Shown: one piece after another, positions 20,996 through 29,328 of the stretch | Layout of the letters: every line of letters begins with the position of its first letter | Numbering within the stretch: the stretch's first letter is position 1 | Made by a program: the position numbers and the translations under genes | NCBI GenBank assembly: GCA_030683005.1 | Contig: JAUXMY010000014.1 | Coordinates: 57,269-121,268 of the forward strand | Length of the DNA: 64,000 nucleotides | From: Caulobacter sp. | GTDB lineage: Bacteria; Pseudomonadota; Alphaproteobacteria; Caulobacterales; Caulobacteraceae | Direction: 5' to 3' | Notes under the pieces: generated by a model | Database searches by the model: none | The model's input: only the letters and a program-made list of their open reading frames with translations | What the model was told of the DNA's origin: nothing

Positions 20996-21384
20996 GGTCA
21001 GCTCATGCTCGCTTGCTCCTGTGGCGCGGAGGCGCGGACCGGGAGCCCGTTCAGCGGCGGGCGCATGTCCAGACGGCGTCTCGCCCCGGACGCACAACCT
21101 GGCATGGTCGCAGGCGTCCTGCCGCCCGCGATCGCCGGTATTCTGACGGTGAGGCGAGTACTCGGGCCGAGCCGGGATCGACGAACCTCGTTTTTTGACG
21201 GCAGTGCTGTCACATCACCGCCACGAAACGGCAATTTCCGTTGCGGGACAAGGGATTGACGGTTGCGCATGCCTCCCGGGGCGACGTAGGTGAACACCGT
21301 GCATGTAGATGGGCCCGAGCGCCTACGGTTTTGCACGACAAACCGCGCGGGCTCCCCACCGGCGCAACAATTACGGGACAGGAA

Positions 21385-23784
21385 ATGCGTTTCTCACAAG
21401 TTTTACGCGCGTCGGCGTCCGCCGTCGTGCTTTCGTCGTTGATCGCCGGCGTCGCTTACGCCCAGGACACCGACGCTAACGAAGCCACCGTCGATGCGAT
21501 CATCGTCACCGCCCAGAAGCGCGAGCAAAGCCTTCAGGACGTGCCGATCGTGGTCACCGCCGTCAGCGAGCAGCAGCTCAAGGACGCCGGCATCAAGGAC
21601 ATCAAGGACCTGACCGTCCTGACGCCGGGTCTCCTGGTCACCTCGACCTCCAGCGAAACCGTCACCACCGCCCGCATCCGCGGCGTCGGCACCGTGGGCG
21701 ACAACCCCGGCCTCGAGTCGTCGGTCGGCGTCGTGATCGACGGCGTCTACCGTCCCCGCAACGGCGTCGGCTTCGGCGACCTGGGTGAAATGGAACGCAT
21801 CGAGGTTCTGAAGGGCCCGCAAGGCACCCTGTTCGGCAAGAACACCTCGGCCGGCGTCATCAACGTCATCACCAAGCAACCCTCCTTCACGTTCGGCGTC
21901 GAAGGCGAGCTGACGGCCGGCAACTATGGCCAGCTGGGCGCCGCCGTGTCCGTGACCGGCCCGATCATCGAAGATCGCCTCGCCGGCCGCCTGTTCGTGG
22001 TGAAGCGCGAGCGCGACGGCTTCTATGACGTGCGCACCGGCGACGGCCCCCGCACCAACAACGAAGACGCCAACCAGGACTTCTACAGCATCCGCGGTCA
22101 GCTTCTGGCCACCCCGACCGACACGCTCGATATCCGCGTGATCGCCGACTACACCAAGCGCGATGAAGACTGCTGCGCCGCCGTCGCCACGGTCCGCAAC
22201 CCGGTCCGCCAGGGCTATATCGACACCCTGTCGGCCTCGGACTCGGGCGTGCTGAACCCGCTCGACCCCTCCAAGCGTATCGCCTACTCCAACCGCGACA
22301 CGACGCAGGAGATCGAAGACAAGGGCCTCTCGGCCGAAGTCACCTGGGACACGCCCTGGCTGAACAACGCCACGCTGACCTCGGTCACCGCCTGGCGCGA
22401 GTTCTACAACCTGAGCGCCCAGGACAGCGACTTCTCGACAGCCGACATCTGGTACCGCCCGACGGACGGCAGCAACTTCGTCCGTTTCGAGCAGTTCAGC
22501 CAGGAATTCCGCCTCGCCGGCCAGGCTGACCGCCTGAACTGGCTGGTCGGCGTGTTCGCGGCCAAGGAAAAGCTCAGCACCGGCCAGACCCTGCTGTTCG
22601 GCGACGACTACCGCTCCTACTTCAGCCTGATCGCTTCGGGCGGCGCGACCCAGAACGCCCTGCCGGGCGTCTACTACGTGTCGGGCACCGGCCAGAACGA
22701 CCAGCACCAGCAGGAGTCGGAGAGCCTCGCGGTCTTCACCAACAACTCCTTCGAGATCACCGATGCGCTCGAGCTGACCGTCGGCCTTCGCTACACCCGT
22801 GAAGATAAGACCCTCGACACCCAGTACAACAACCTGGGAACCGGCCTGCCCTGCTTCGCGCTCAGCCTCTGCCTGCCGTGGACCGACTCCAACTTCAACA
22901 ATGCCGACAACAGCCAGTCGCGCACCGAGAAGGAATGGAGCGGCACCGCCAAGCTGGCCTACCGGCTCAACTCGAACCTGATGGGCTACGTCTCCTACGC
23001 CCGCGGCTACAAGGCCGGCGGCTTCAACCTCGACCGCGCCCGCACCCTGGTGTCGACGACGGTCGCGCCGTACTACACGCTGAACCCGGACACGGCCTTT
23101 GACGCCGAGTTCGTCGACAGCTACGAAGTGGGCGTGAAGAGCACGCTGTTCGACCGTTCGCTGCTGCTGAACCTGTCGGCCTTCATCCAGAACTACGAAG
23201 GCTTCCAGCTCAACGCCTTCACCGGCGTCAGCTTCATCGTGACCTCGATCCCGGAAGTGAACTCGAGCGGCTTCGACGCCGACTTCGTGTGGTTCACCCC
23301 GGTCGACGGCCTGCGGCTCCAGGGTGGCATCACCTACGCCGACACCGAGTACGGCGACTTCGTGCCGCCGGCCGGCGCATCGCTGCTCCTGCCGAGCGCC
23401 AACATGTCCTTTGCGCCGCTGTGGTCGGGTTCGTTCTCCGGTAGCTACGAGCGTGACCTGGGCGAAAACTTCACCGTCCGCACCAGCCTGAGCGCCAAGT
23501 TCACGACCGAGTACAACACCGGCTCGGACCTGAACCCGCTGAAGCTGCAGGAAGACCTGACCGTGTTCAACGGTCGCATCGCCATCAGCACGCGGGATGA
23601 GCGCTGGTCGCTGGAACTCTGGGGTCAGAACCTGACCGACGAGGACTACTACCAGGTCGTGTTCGACGCGCCGCTGCAGAACGTGACCAGCGCCACGCCG
23701 GGCGCCCTGCCGACCACGGACGCCCTGAACGCCTTCCTGGGCGCGCCGCGCACCTACGGCATGACCCTGCGGGCCCGCTTCTAG
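21385..23784 (+). CDS. TonB-dependent receptor
   Basis: Signal peptide MRFSQVLRASASAVVLSSLIAGVAYAQ, TonB box/plug (VDAIIVTAQKREQSLQDVPIVVTAVSEQQL), C-terminal TYGMTLRARF. Confidence 0.95.
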   Translation: MRFSQVLRASASAVVLSSLIAGVAYAQDTDANEATVDAIIVTAQKREQSLQDVPIVVTAVSEQQLKDAGIKDIKDLTVLTPGLLVTSTSSETVTTARIRGVGTVGDNPGLESSVGVVIDGVYRPRNGVGFGDLGEMERIEVLKGPQGTLFGKNTSAGVINVITKQPSFTFGVEGELTAGNYGQLGAAVSVTGPIIEDRLAGRLFVVKRERDGFYDVRTGDGPRTNNEDANQDFYSIRGQLLATPTDTLDIRVIADYTKRDEDCCAAVATVRNPVRQGYIDTLSASDSGVLNPLDPSKRIAYSNRDTTQEIEDKGLSAEVTWDTPWLNNATLTSVTAWREFYNLSAQDSDFSTADIWYRPTDGSNFVRFEQFSQEFRLAGQADRLNWLVGVFAAKEKLSTGQTLLFGDDYRSYFSLIASGGATQNALPGVYYVSGTGQNDQHQQESESLAVFTNNSFEITDALELTVGLRYTREDKTLDTQYNNLGTGLPCFALSLCLPWTDSNFNNADNSQSRTEKEWSGTAKLAYRLNSNLMGYVSYARGYKAGGFNLDRARTLVSTTVAPYYTLNPDTAFDAEFVDSYEVGVKSTLFDRSLLLNLSAFIQNYEGFQLNAFTGVSFIVTSIPEVNSSGFDADFVWFTPVDGLRLQGGITYADTEYGDFVPPAGASLLLPSANMSFAPLWSGSFSGSYERDLGENFTVRTSLSAKFTTEYNTGSDLNPLKLQEDLTVFNGRIAISTRDERWSLELWGQNLTDEDYYQVVFDAPLQNVTSATPGALPTTDALNAFLGAPRTYGMTLRARF

Positions 23785-23809
23785 GCCTGACGCACACTGC
23801 AGACGAATC

Positions 23810-23842
23810 GGGCGGCCCGGAGCAATCCGGGCCGCCCTTTTT
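23810..23842 (+). terminator. Rho-independent terminator
   Basis: gggcggcccgg-agcaat-ccgggccgccc-ttttt: perfect 11-bp stem plus T run just after the TonB receptor stop. Confidence 0.93.
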
Positions 23843-23879
23843 CTATGGCCCTCGGGCCGTTCGTATCGGCGGTTGGCCC

Positions 23880-24809
23880 TCAGGCGAGGGCAGCCTTCAG
23901 CTTCGCGCCGGTCTCCTCGATCGCCGCCGGCACCGCCGCGCAGAACGGCGACAGGGTGTAGAAGTCGTGGACGAAGGCCGCGTACTCGACGTGCTCGGCC
24001 TTCGTCCCGGCGGCGTTCATGGCCGCGGCGTAGGCCTTGCCCTCGTCCTTCAGCGGATCAAAGCCGGCGGTGACGACCAGCGCCGGCGCCACCCCCGTCA
24101 GGTCCGCATTCACCGGCTCGGCGCGCGCCTGCTGCGGATGACCGGCGGCGGCGAGGTGGTTGCCGAACCAGTCCATGACCTCGGCCGTCAGCAGGTGTCC
24201 GGTGGCGAGATCCCGGCGCGAGGCGGTGTCCTGGATCATGGCGGTGGCCGGGTAGAGCAGCAGCTGGAAGGCCAGCTTGCGCGCCGGGTCCGCGCGCATG
24301 TCCAGCGCCACGCTGGCCGACAGGTTGCCGCCCGCCGAACAGCCGCCGACGGCGATGCGGGCCGGGTCGAAGCCGATCTCGGCGGCATGGTCGAAGGCCC
24401 AGCGCAGCGACGCCAGGGCGTCATCGTGCGCGGCGGGGAACGGGTGCTCCGGCGCCAGGCGATAGTCGACCGACAGCACGCGCACGCCGGACGCCGCCGC
24501 CAGCCGCCGCAGGAAGCTGTCATGGCTGTCGAGGTCGCCGATCACGAAACCGCCGCCATGGAAGTAGACCAGGCCCGGCCCCGTGGCGGGCGCGCCCTTG
24601 GGCGTATAAAGCCGCGCCTTGAGCGGCCCCGCCGCGCCGGCGACCTCAAGGTCGCGCACGTCCAGGTCAGTCGGCGCGCCGGCGTCGACGCCGACCCGCT
24701 GGGCGCGATAGCCCTCGCGGATCATCGCCGGCGGCAGGGTGCTGAGCGGCGGCATCTCGACGGCGTTGGTCGCGTCGAGCAGCGCACGGAAACCGGGATC
24801 CATCGTCAT
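23880..24809 (-). CDS. Alpha/beta hydrolase (HSL/acetyl esterase family)
   Basis: YFHGGGFVIGDLDSHD (HGGG oxyanion motif), GGCSAGGNLSASVA nucleophile elbow. Confidence 0.93.
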   Translation of the reverse strand: MTMDPGFRALLDATNAVEMPPLSTLPPAMIREGYRAQRVGVDAGAPTDLDVRDLEVAGAAGPLKARLYTPKGAPATGPGLVYFHGGGFVIGDLDSHDSFLRRLAAASGVRVLSVDYRLAPEHPFPAAHDDALASLRWAFDHAAEIGFDPARIAVGGCSAGGNLSASVALDMRADPARKLAFQLLLYPATAMIQDTASRRDLATGHLLTAEVMDWFGNHLAAAGHPQQARAEPVNADLTGVAPALVVTAGFDPLKDEGKAYAAAMNAAGTKAEHVEYAAFVHDFYTLSPFCAAVPAAIEETGAKLKAALA

Positions 24810-24819
24810 CTTTTTTCCT

Positions 24820-26691
24820 TCAGACCGTGACCACGCCGGCGCCCGGCGGGTTGGCGTAGATGTTCTGCACGAGCGCATCGCGGCGCTCGAGCGTGGCGCG
24901 CTGGTTCACATAACCCTTGTCGGTGATCTCGCCCGCATCGATCGACGGCGGTTCGGTCATGATCACGAAGCGGCCGATACGCCGAGAGGACCCGCCCGCG
25001 GTGGCGTTGAACGCCGCCAGCTTTTCGGACAGCAGCGCCGTCAGTTTCTCCAGCGGCGTCCCCGGCCCCTCGTCGGCGGCCAGGGTCTGCATGCCGGCCA
25101 TCGAGGGCCAGAACAGCGCGCCGATGAACGGCTTGTCCTGGCCGCAGATCACCGCGTCCATCACCCAAGGGCTGCAGGCGGCGACGAGGTCAGGCCGTAG
25201 CGTGCCGACGCTGACCCAGGTGCCGCTGTCGAGCTTGAAGTCCTCGGTCACGCGGCCGTCGAAGACCATGCCCTGGGCCGGGTCATTGTCGTCCAGGAAC
25301 TTGGCGGCGTCGCCGAGCTTGTAGAAGCCCTCCTCGTCGAAGGCGGCGGCGGTCCTCTCGGGGTCGTTGTGATAGCCGGTGGTGACCGTCGGCCCCTTCA
25401 CCCGGACCTCGTACTTGGTCCCGTTCGGCACCAGCTTGATGGTCACGCCTGGCACCGGCAGGCCGACCAGGCCGACCTGCTCGGTCGCCCAGTGGGTGAC
25501 GGTGACGCCCTGGGTCTCAGTCGCACCGTACATGGTGGTCAGCGGGATGCGCTGGCCGGTCTCGGCGATGGCCAGCGCCTGCAGCCGTTCGTTGACGTCG
25601 TTGGACAGCGTCGCGCCGCCGTAGCCCATGTAGCGCAGGTTCCTGAAGAAGGAGGCGCGCAGGACCGGGTCACGCTCCATGGCCTCGGCCAGCATGCCGA
25701 AGGCGATCGGGGCCGAGCCGAACACGATCGGCGACACCTCGTAGAGGTTCTTGATCGTGGTCTCGAACATGCCCGGGATCGGCTTGCCCTCGTCCAGGTG
25801 CACGGTGCCGCCGCTCCACAGCACGCCGTTGAAGCTGATATTGCCGGCGCTGATGTGGCTCCAGGGCATCCACTCCAGGCTCTGGGGGATGACGTCGGGG
25901 TCAGCCTCCTCGGCGCGCAGGCCCTCACCGCCGGCGATGGTCGCCGACATCATGCCGAAGGTCTGCGGCACGCCCTTGGGCATGCCGGTCGAGCCGGAGG
26001 TGAACAGGTACTTGGCCACGGTCTCATGGCCCAGCGTCTCGCGCGCCGCCGCGACCGCCGCGGTCGGCTCCGTCGCCAGCAGGGTCGCCAGCGGGATGGC
26101 GCCCTCGCCCTCCCCGTCGGCGGTCACGAACACCAGGTCCGGATCGACCTCGCGCAGGGTCTGGAAGGCCCGCTCGAACATCGCGCCGGACTGGGCGAAG
26201 ACGACCTTCGGGCGCACCACGTCCGCGCAGTGGCGCAGCTTGGCGTGGTCGGACGAGATCAGGCTGTAGGCCGGGCTGATCGGGGCCACCGGCACGCCGG
26301 CGGTGTAGCAGCCCAGCATGACCAGGGCGTGCTCGATGGAGTTGGATGAGAGGACCATGACGCTGTCGGCGCCGGTCAGGCCGCGGTCCAGCAGCCACTG
26401 GGCGATACCCTCCGCGCCGCGCAGCGCCTCGCCGTAAGTCACCTGGCGCCAGGGTCCGTGGCCGGGCTCGCGCTGCTTCATCCACGGCCGGTCGGGGTGG
26501 GCCTTCGCCTTGTCCTGCAGCAGGTGGGCGATCGAGCGGGGGCCCTCGCCCGGCGCATGGTTGGAGCGGACGAGGATCGAGCCGTCGGCGCGGCGCTCGA
26601 CGGTGACGTCGGGCCCCTTCTGCGGCAACGGCTTGAAGGGAACCTTCGGAGCGGACACGGCGGCGGGCGCCGCACCATCGGCGGGGGTCAT
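24820..26691 (-). CDS. AMP-dependent acyl-CoA synthetase, feruloyl-CoA-synthase-like
   Basis: YLFTSGSTGMPKGVPQT AMP-binding motif, MYGATETQGVTVTHW, FKLDSGTWVSVGTLRP; N-terminal layout resembles the feruloyl-CoA synthase family. Confidence 0.8.
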   Translation of the reverse strand: MTPADGAAPAAVSAPKVPFKPLPQKGPDVTVERRADGSILVRSNHAPGEGPRSIAHLLQDKAKAHPDRPWMKQREPGHGPWRQVTYGEALRGAEGIAQWLLDRGLTGADSVMVLSSNSIEHALVMLGCYTAGVPVAPISPAYSLISSDHAKLRHCADVVRPKVVFAQSGAMFERAFQTLREVDPDLVFVTADGEGEGAIPLATLLATEPTAAVAAARETLGHETVAKYLFTSGSTGMPKGVPQTFGMMSATIAGGEGLRAEEADPDVIPQSLEWMPWSHISAGNISFNGVLWSGGTVHLDEGKPIPGMFETTIKNLYEVSPIVFGSAPIAFGMLAEAMERDPVLRASFFRNLRYMGYGGATLSNDVNERLQALAIAETGQRIPLTTMYGATETQGVTVTHWATEQVGLVGLPVPGVTIKLVPNGTKYEVRVKGPTVTTGYHNDPERTAAAFDEEGFYKLGDAAKFLDDNDPAQGMVFDGRVTEDFKLDSGTWVSVGTLRPDLVAACSPWVMDAVICGQDKPFIGALFWPSMAGMQTLAADEGPGTPLEKLTALLSEKLAAFNATAGGSSRRIGRFVIMTEPPSIDAGEITDKGYVNQRATLERRDALVQNIYANPPGAGVVTV

Positions 26692-26773
26692 GGTCGGGTT
26701 CCTGGAGCGTTTGTTATCGTTGTTCTCTTGAGACTATCGTTGCCCTTGGGGGAGTCAAACGGGCGGCGGGCGC

Positions 26774-27760
26774 TCACAGCCCCTTCAGCCAGTCGAGCAG
26801 CAGGCGGGTGACCTCTTCCGGCGCCTCCTGCTGGGTCCAGTGGCCAACGCCGGGCAGGACGTGGGCGCCCTGCAGGCCGGGCAGGTGTGGAGCCATGAAG
26901 TCGACCGGGTTCACGCCGGGGATCATCTTCAGCACCAGGTCGCGCTCGCCGCCGATGAAGAAGGAGGGCTGCTCGATCTTGCGGTCCCTGAACCCCTGCA
27001 GCCAGTCGAAGTCGCGCTCGTGGTTGCGGTAGCGGCTGAGCGGCCCGAAGAAGCCGGAGCGGTGGAACTCGGCGGTGAAGTAGTCCTCGTCCGCCTTGGT
27101 CAGCCAGGCCGGGAAAGGCTGGGGATCCGGCAGCCGGTCAAGCAGCGCCGCGCCGTGCGGCTTGTCGACCGGCCAGGTCCCGTCGGGCGCATCACCGCTG
27201 ATGGCGTAGTAGAACTTGCGGATCGCCGCGCGCGGATCGCTGCCCAGCTCGGCCTCGGCGGGACCGACGTCCTGGAAGTAGACCTGGTAGAAGAACCGGC
27301 CCCTGTCGGTGAAGGCCGCCTTGATCACGTCCATGAACTGGACCTGCGGCACGCCGGTGTAGGGCACCGACAGCCCGGCCACGGCGCTCACCCGGTCCGG
27401 CCGCGTGAGCGCCGTGTTCCAGACGATTGGCGCGCCCCAGTCGTGACCGATCAGGATGCCCTTCCCGTCCGGCGACAGGTGCTCGATCACGCCCGCAACG
27501 TCGGTGGTGATCCGCTCCAGGCTGTAGTCCTCGACCCGTCCTGGCTTGTCCGAGCCGCCATAGCCGCGCACGTCGATGGCGCAGGCGGTGAAGCCGGCCT
27601 CAGCGATCGGCCCGATCTGGTGACGCCAGCTGTACCAACTCTCCGGAAAGCCGTGGACCATGACCACCAGCGGCCCGGAGCCCTCGACCACGGCCCGGAC
27701 ATTGATCCCGTTGGTCGGAATGGTGACGAAGTTCGGCATGGCGTTTCCCCGGTTTTGCAT
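26774..27760 (-). CDS. Alpha/beta hydrolase, epoxide-hydrolase-like
   Basis: VVMVHGFPESWYSWRHQI (HGxP), IGHDWGAPIVWNTAL (nucleophile Asp), C-terminal GVGHWTQQEAPEEVTRLLLDWL. Confidence 0.92.
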   Translation of the reverse strand: MQNRGNAMPNFVTIPTNGINVRAVVEGSGPLVVMVHGFPESWYSWRHQIGPIAEAGFTACAIDVRGYGGSDKPGRVEDYSLERITTDVAGVIEHLSPDGKGILIGHDWGAPIVWNTALTRPDRVSAVAGLSVPYTGVPQVQFMDVIKAAFTDRGRFFYQVYFQDVGPAEAELGSDPRAAIRKFYYAISGDAPDGTWPVDKPHGAALLDRLPDPQPFPAWLTKADEDYFTAEFHRSGFFGPLSRYRNHERDFDWLQGFRDRKIEQPSFFIGGERDLVLKMIPGVNPVDFMAPHLPGLQGAHVLPGVGHWTQQEAPEEVTRLLLDWLKGL

Positions 27761-28041
27761 CAGACGATCACGGTCGACGCCGGGTCAGGCAAGCGCTGGA
27801 TGGGTCGAGAGTCTTCATCGCGGTTTTCGCGCCGTCCTTTCGTTGTCCGGCCGGGCGATCCGGCCAGGTATTCGGGCCATTCTACAGCCCCTGCGAAGGA
27901 CGGGGAAAAACGCGCTAGATCCGGCGAGATCCTCGCCAATTCCAGCAGTTCCGCCAGATCGCGACTCGATCCCGCACGGGTCTAGCGGGGTCCGGAAGGC
28001 GCCGGCCCGGCCTGAAACGGGCTCCGGGGCGCGGGGCGGAT

Positions 28042-28093
28042 TGTCCCGCAATGTCTCCATCTGTCTTCAGAGTATATGTCTCCAGAGTCTCGC
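28042..28093 (-). repeat. Copy B of the GGAGACA-heptamer element (inverted relative to 19141-19202)
   Basis: Reverse complement gcgagactctGGAGACAtatactctGAAGACAgatGGAGACAttgcgggaca; lacks a 10-nt segment of copy A. Confidence 0.85.
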
Positions 28094-28108
28094 TTTCGGA
28101 ACGCCCTC

Positions 28109-28798
28109 ATGACCGCCACCCACCCCCTCGACCGTCCGGTCTGGAACGCCCTGACCAGTCGCCAGAGCGACTGCGCCCTGGGCGAGGGCCTCGCGCGAAG
28201 GTTCGCGCCGCGGTACGGGCCGCTGACCGGCGCGCGCGACGCCTCGCCCGAGAGCCAGGCGGCGCTCGCGGCCCTGCCCGACGCGCCGGACGGCCTGTGG
28301 ATGCTGGAAGCCCAGGCGGTCGCCGCGCCGCCGGGAATGGTCGTCACCCACGGCGCCGACTGCGTCCAGATGATCGCAGACGGCGCGGTGTCGGCGCCGG
28401 ACCCGGACTTCGCCTTCGTCGACCTTGGCGAGGCGGACGCCGCCGAGATGCTGGCGCTGGCCACCCTGACCCGCCCCGGCCCCTTCGCCGAACAGACCGG
28501 CCGGCTGGGGGCCTTCATCGGCGTCAAACAGGACGGCGTCCTCATCGCCATGGCCGGCGAGCGGATGCGCCCGGTCGGCTTCACCGAGATCAGCGGCGTC
28601 TGCACCCTGCCGGACCATCGCGGCAAGGGCCTGGCCGGGGCGCTGATCCGCGTCGGCATGGCGCGGATCAAGGCGCGGGGCGAGATCCCGTTCCTGCATT
28701 CCTACGCCAGCAACAGCGCCGCCATCGGGCTGTACGAGAGCCTGGGGTTCCGGGTCCGGCAGGCGGCGGTTCTGACGGTGCTGACGCGGGCTGGGTGA
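28109..28798 (+). CDS. GNAT-family N-acetyltransferase
   Basis: VGFTEISGVCTLPDHRGKGLAGALIRVGMARIKARGEIPFLHSYASNSAAIGLYESLGFR; ORF start at 28076 lies inside repeat copy B, so ATG 28109 is preferred. Confidence 0.9.
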   Translation: MTATHPLDRPVWNALTSRQSDCALGEGLARRFAPRYGPLTGARDASPESQAALAALPDAPDGLWMLEAQAVAAPPGMVVTHGADCVQMIADGAVSAPDPDFAFVDLGEADAAEMLALATLTRPGPFAEQTGRLGAFIGVKQDGVLIAMAGERMRPVGFTEISGVCTLPDHRGKGLAGALIRVGMARIKARGEIPFLHSYASNSAAIGLYESLGFRVRQAAVLTVLTRAG

Positions 28799-28875
28799 GG
28801 ATCTGAGATTTCAATCTTTGATTGTAACAAAATGTTCAACTTCCATTTTCGCGAGTGGCCTGCTATGCTTCTTTG

Positions 28876-29067
28876 ATGAGCGATCCCAAACAGTCCGGCG
28901 TCGAGGAAGCCCCCGTCGTGTTCGGCGAGGACTATGACGAGCGTTCAGCTGCAGCGGATGCAGATGCGGCGGCCGGGCGCGTCGTGCCACACGAACGGGT
29001 GGCGAAATGGCTGCAATCGATCATCGATGGGAAGCCTGAGCCCGCGCCCTACTCGTGGCGAAAGTAG
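28876..29067 (+). CDS. Putative antitoxin of a ParDE/RelBE-like type II toxin-antitoxin pair
   Basis: Short acidic protein MSDPKQSGVEEAPVVFGEDYDERSAAADADAAAGRVVPHERVAKWLQSIIDGKPEPAPYSWRK overlapping the toxin gene by 13 nt. Confidence 0.75.
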   Translation: MSDPKQSGVEEAPVVFGEDYDERSAAADADAAAGRVVPHERVAKWLQSIIDGKPEPAPYSWRK

Positions 29068-29327
29068 TCTGGACGGACCAGGCCATTGCCGATGTCGTCA
29101 ATATCGTGGCGTGGATTTCGGCGGAAAGGCCCCGCGTCGCGGTGCGCATCGCGGAGAAGCTGTTTCGGGCGGGCTATAGCCTTGACCTGTTTCCGGAGCG
29201 GGGCCGCACGACATCGCTGGGTCGTCGCGAGTTGATCGTGATGGCGCCCTACCTGATCCGCTATCGCGTCGAGGGCGCCCGCGTGATCATTCTCGAAGTC
29301 CGCCACGCGGCGCGGAAGCCGGAATGA
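29055..29327 (+). CDS. RelE/ParE-family toxin
   Basis: VVWTDQAIADVVNIVAWISAERPRVAVRIAEKLF...LFPERGRTTSLGRRELIVMAPYLIRYRVEGARVIILEVRHAARKPE is a typical ParE; GTG start. Confidence 0.92.
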   Translation: MAKVVWTDQAIADVVNIVAWISAERPRVAVRIAEKLFRAGYSLDLFPERGRTTSLGRRELIVMAPYLIRYRVEGARVIILEVRHAARKPE

Positions 29328-29328
29328 C

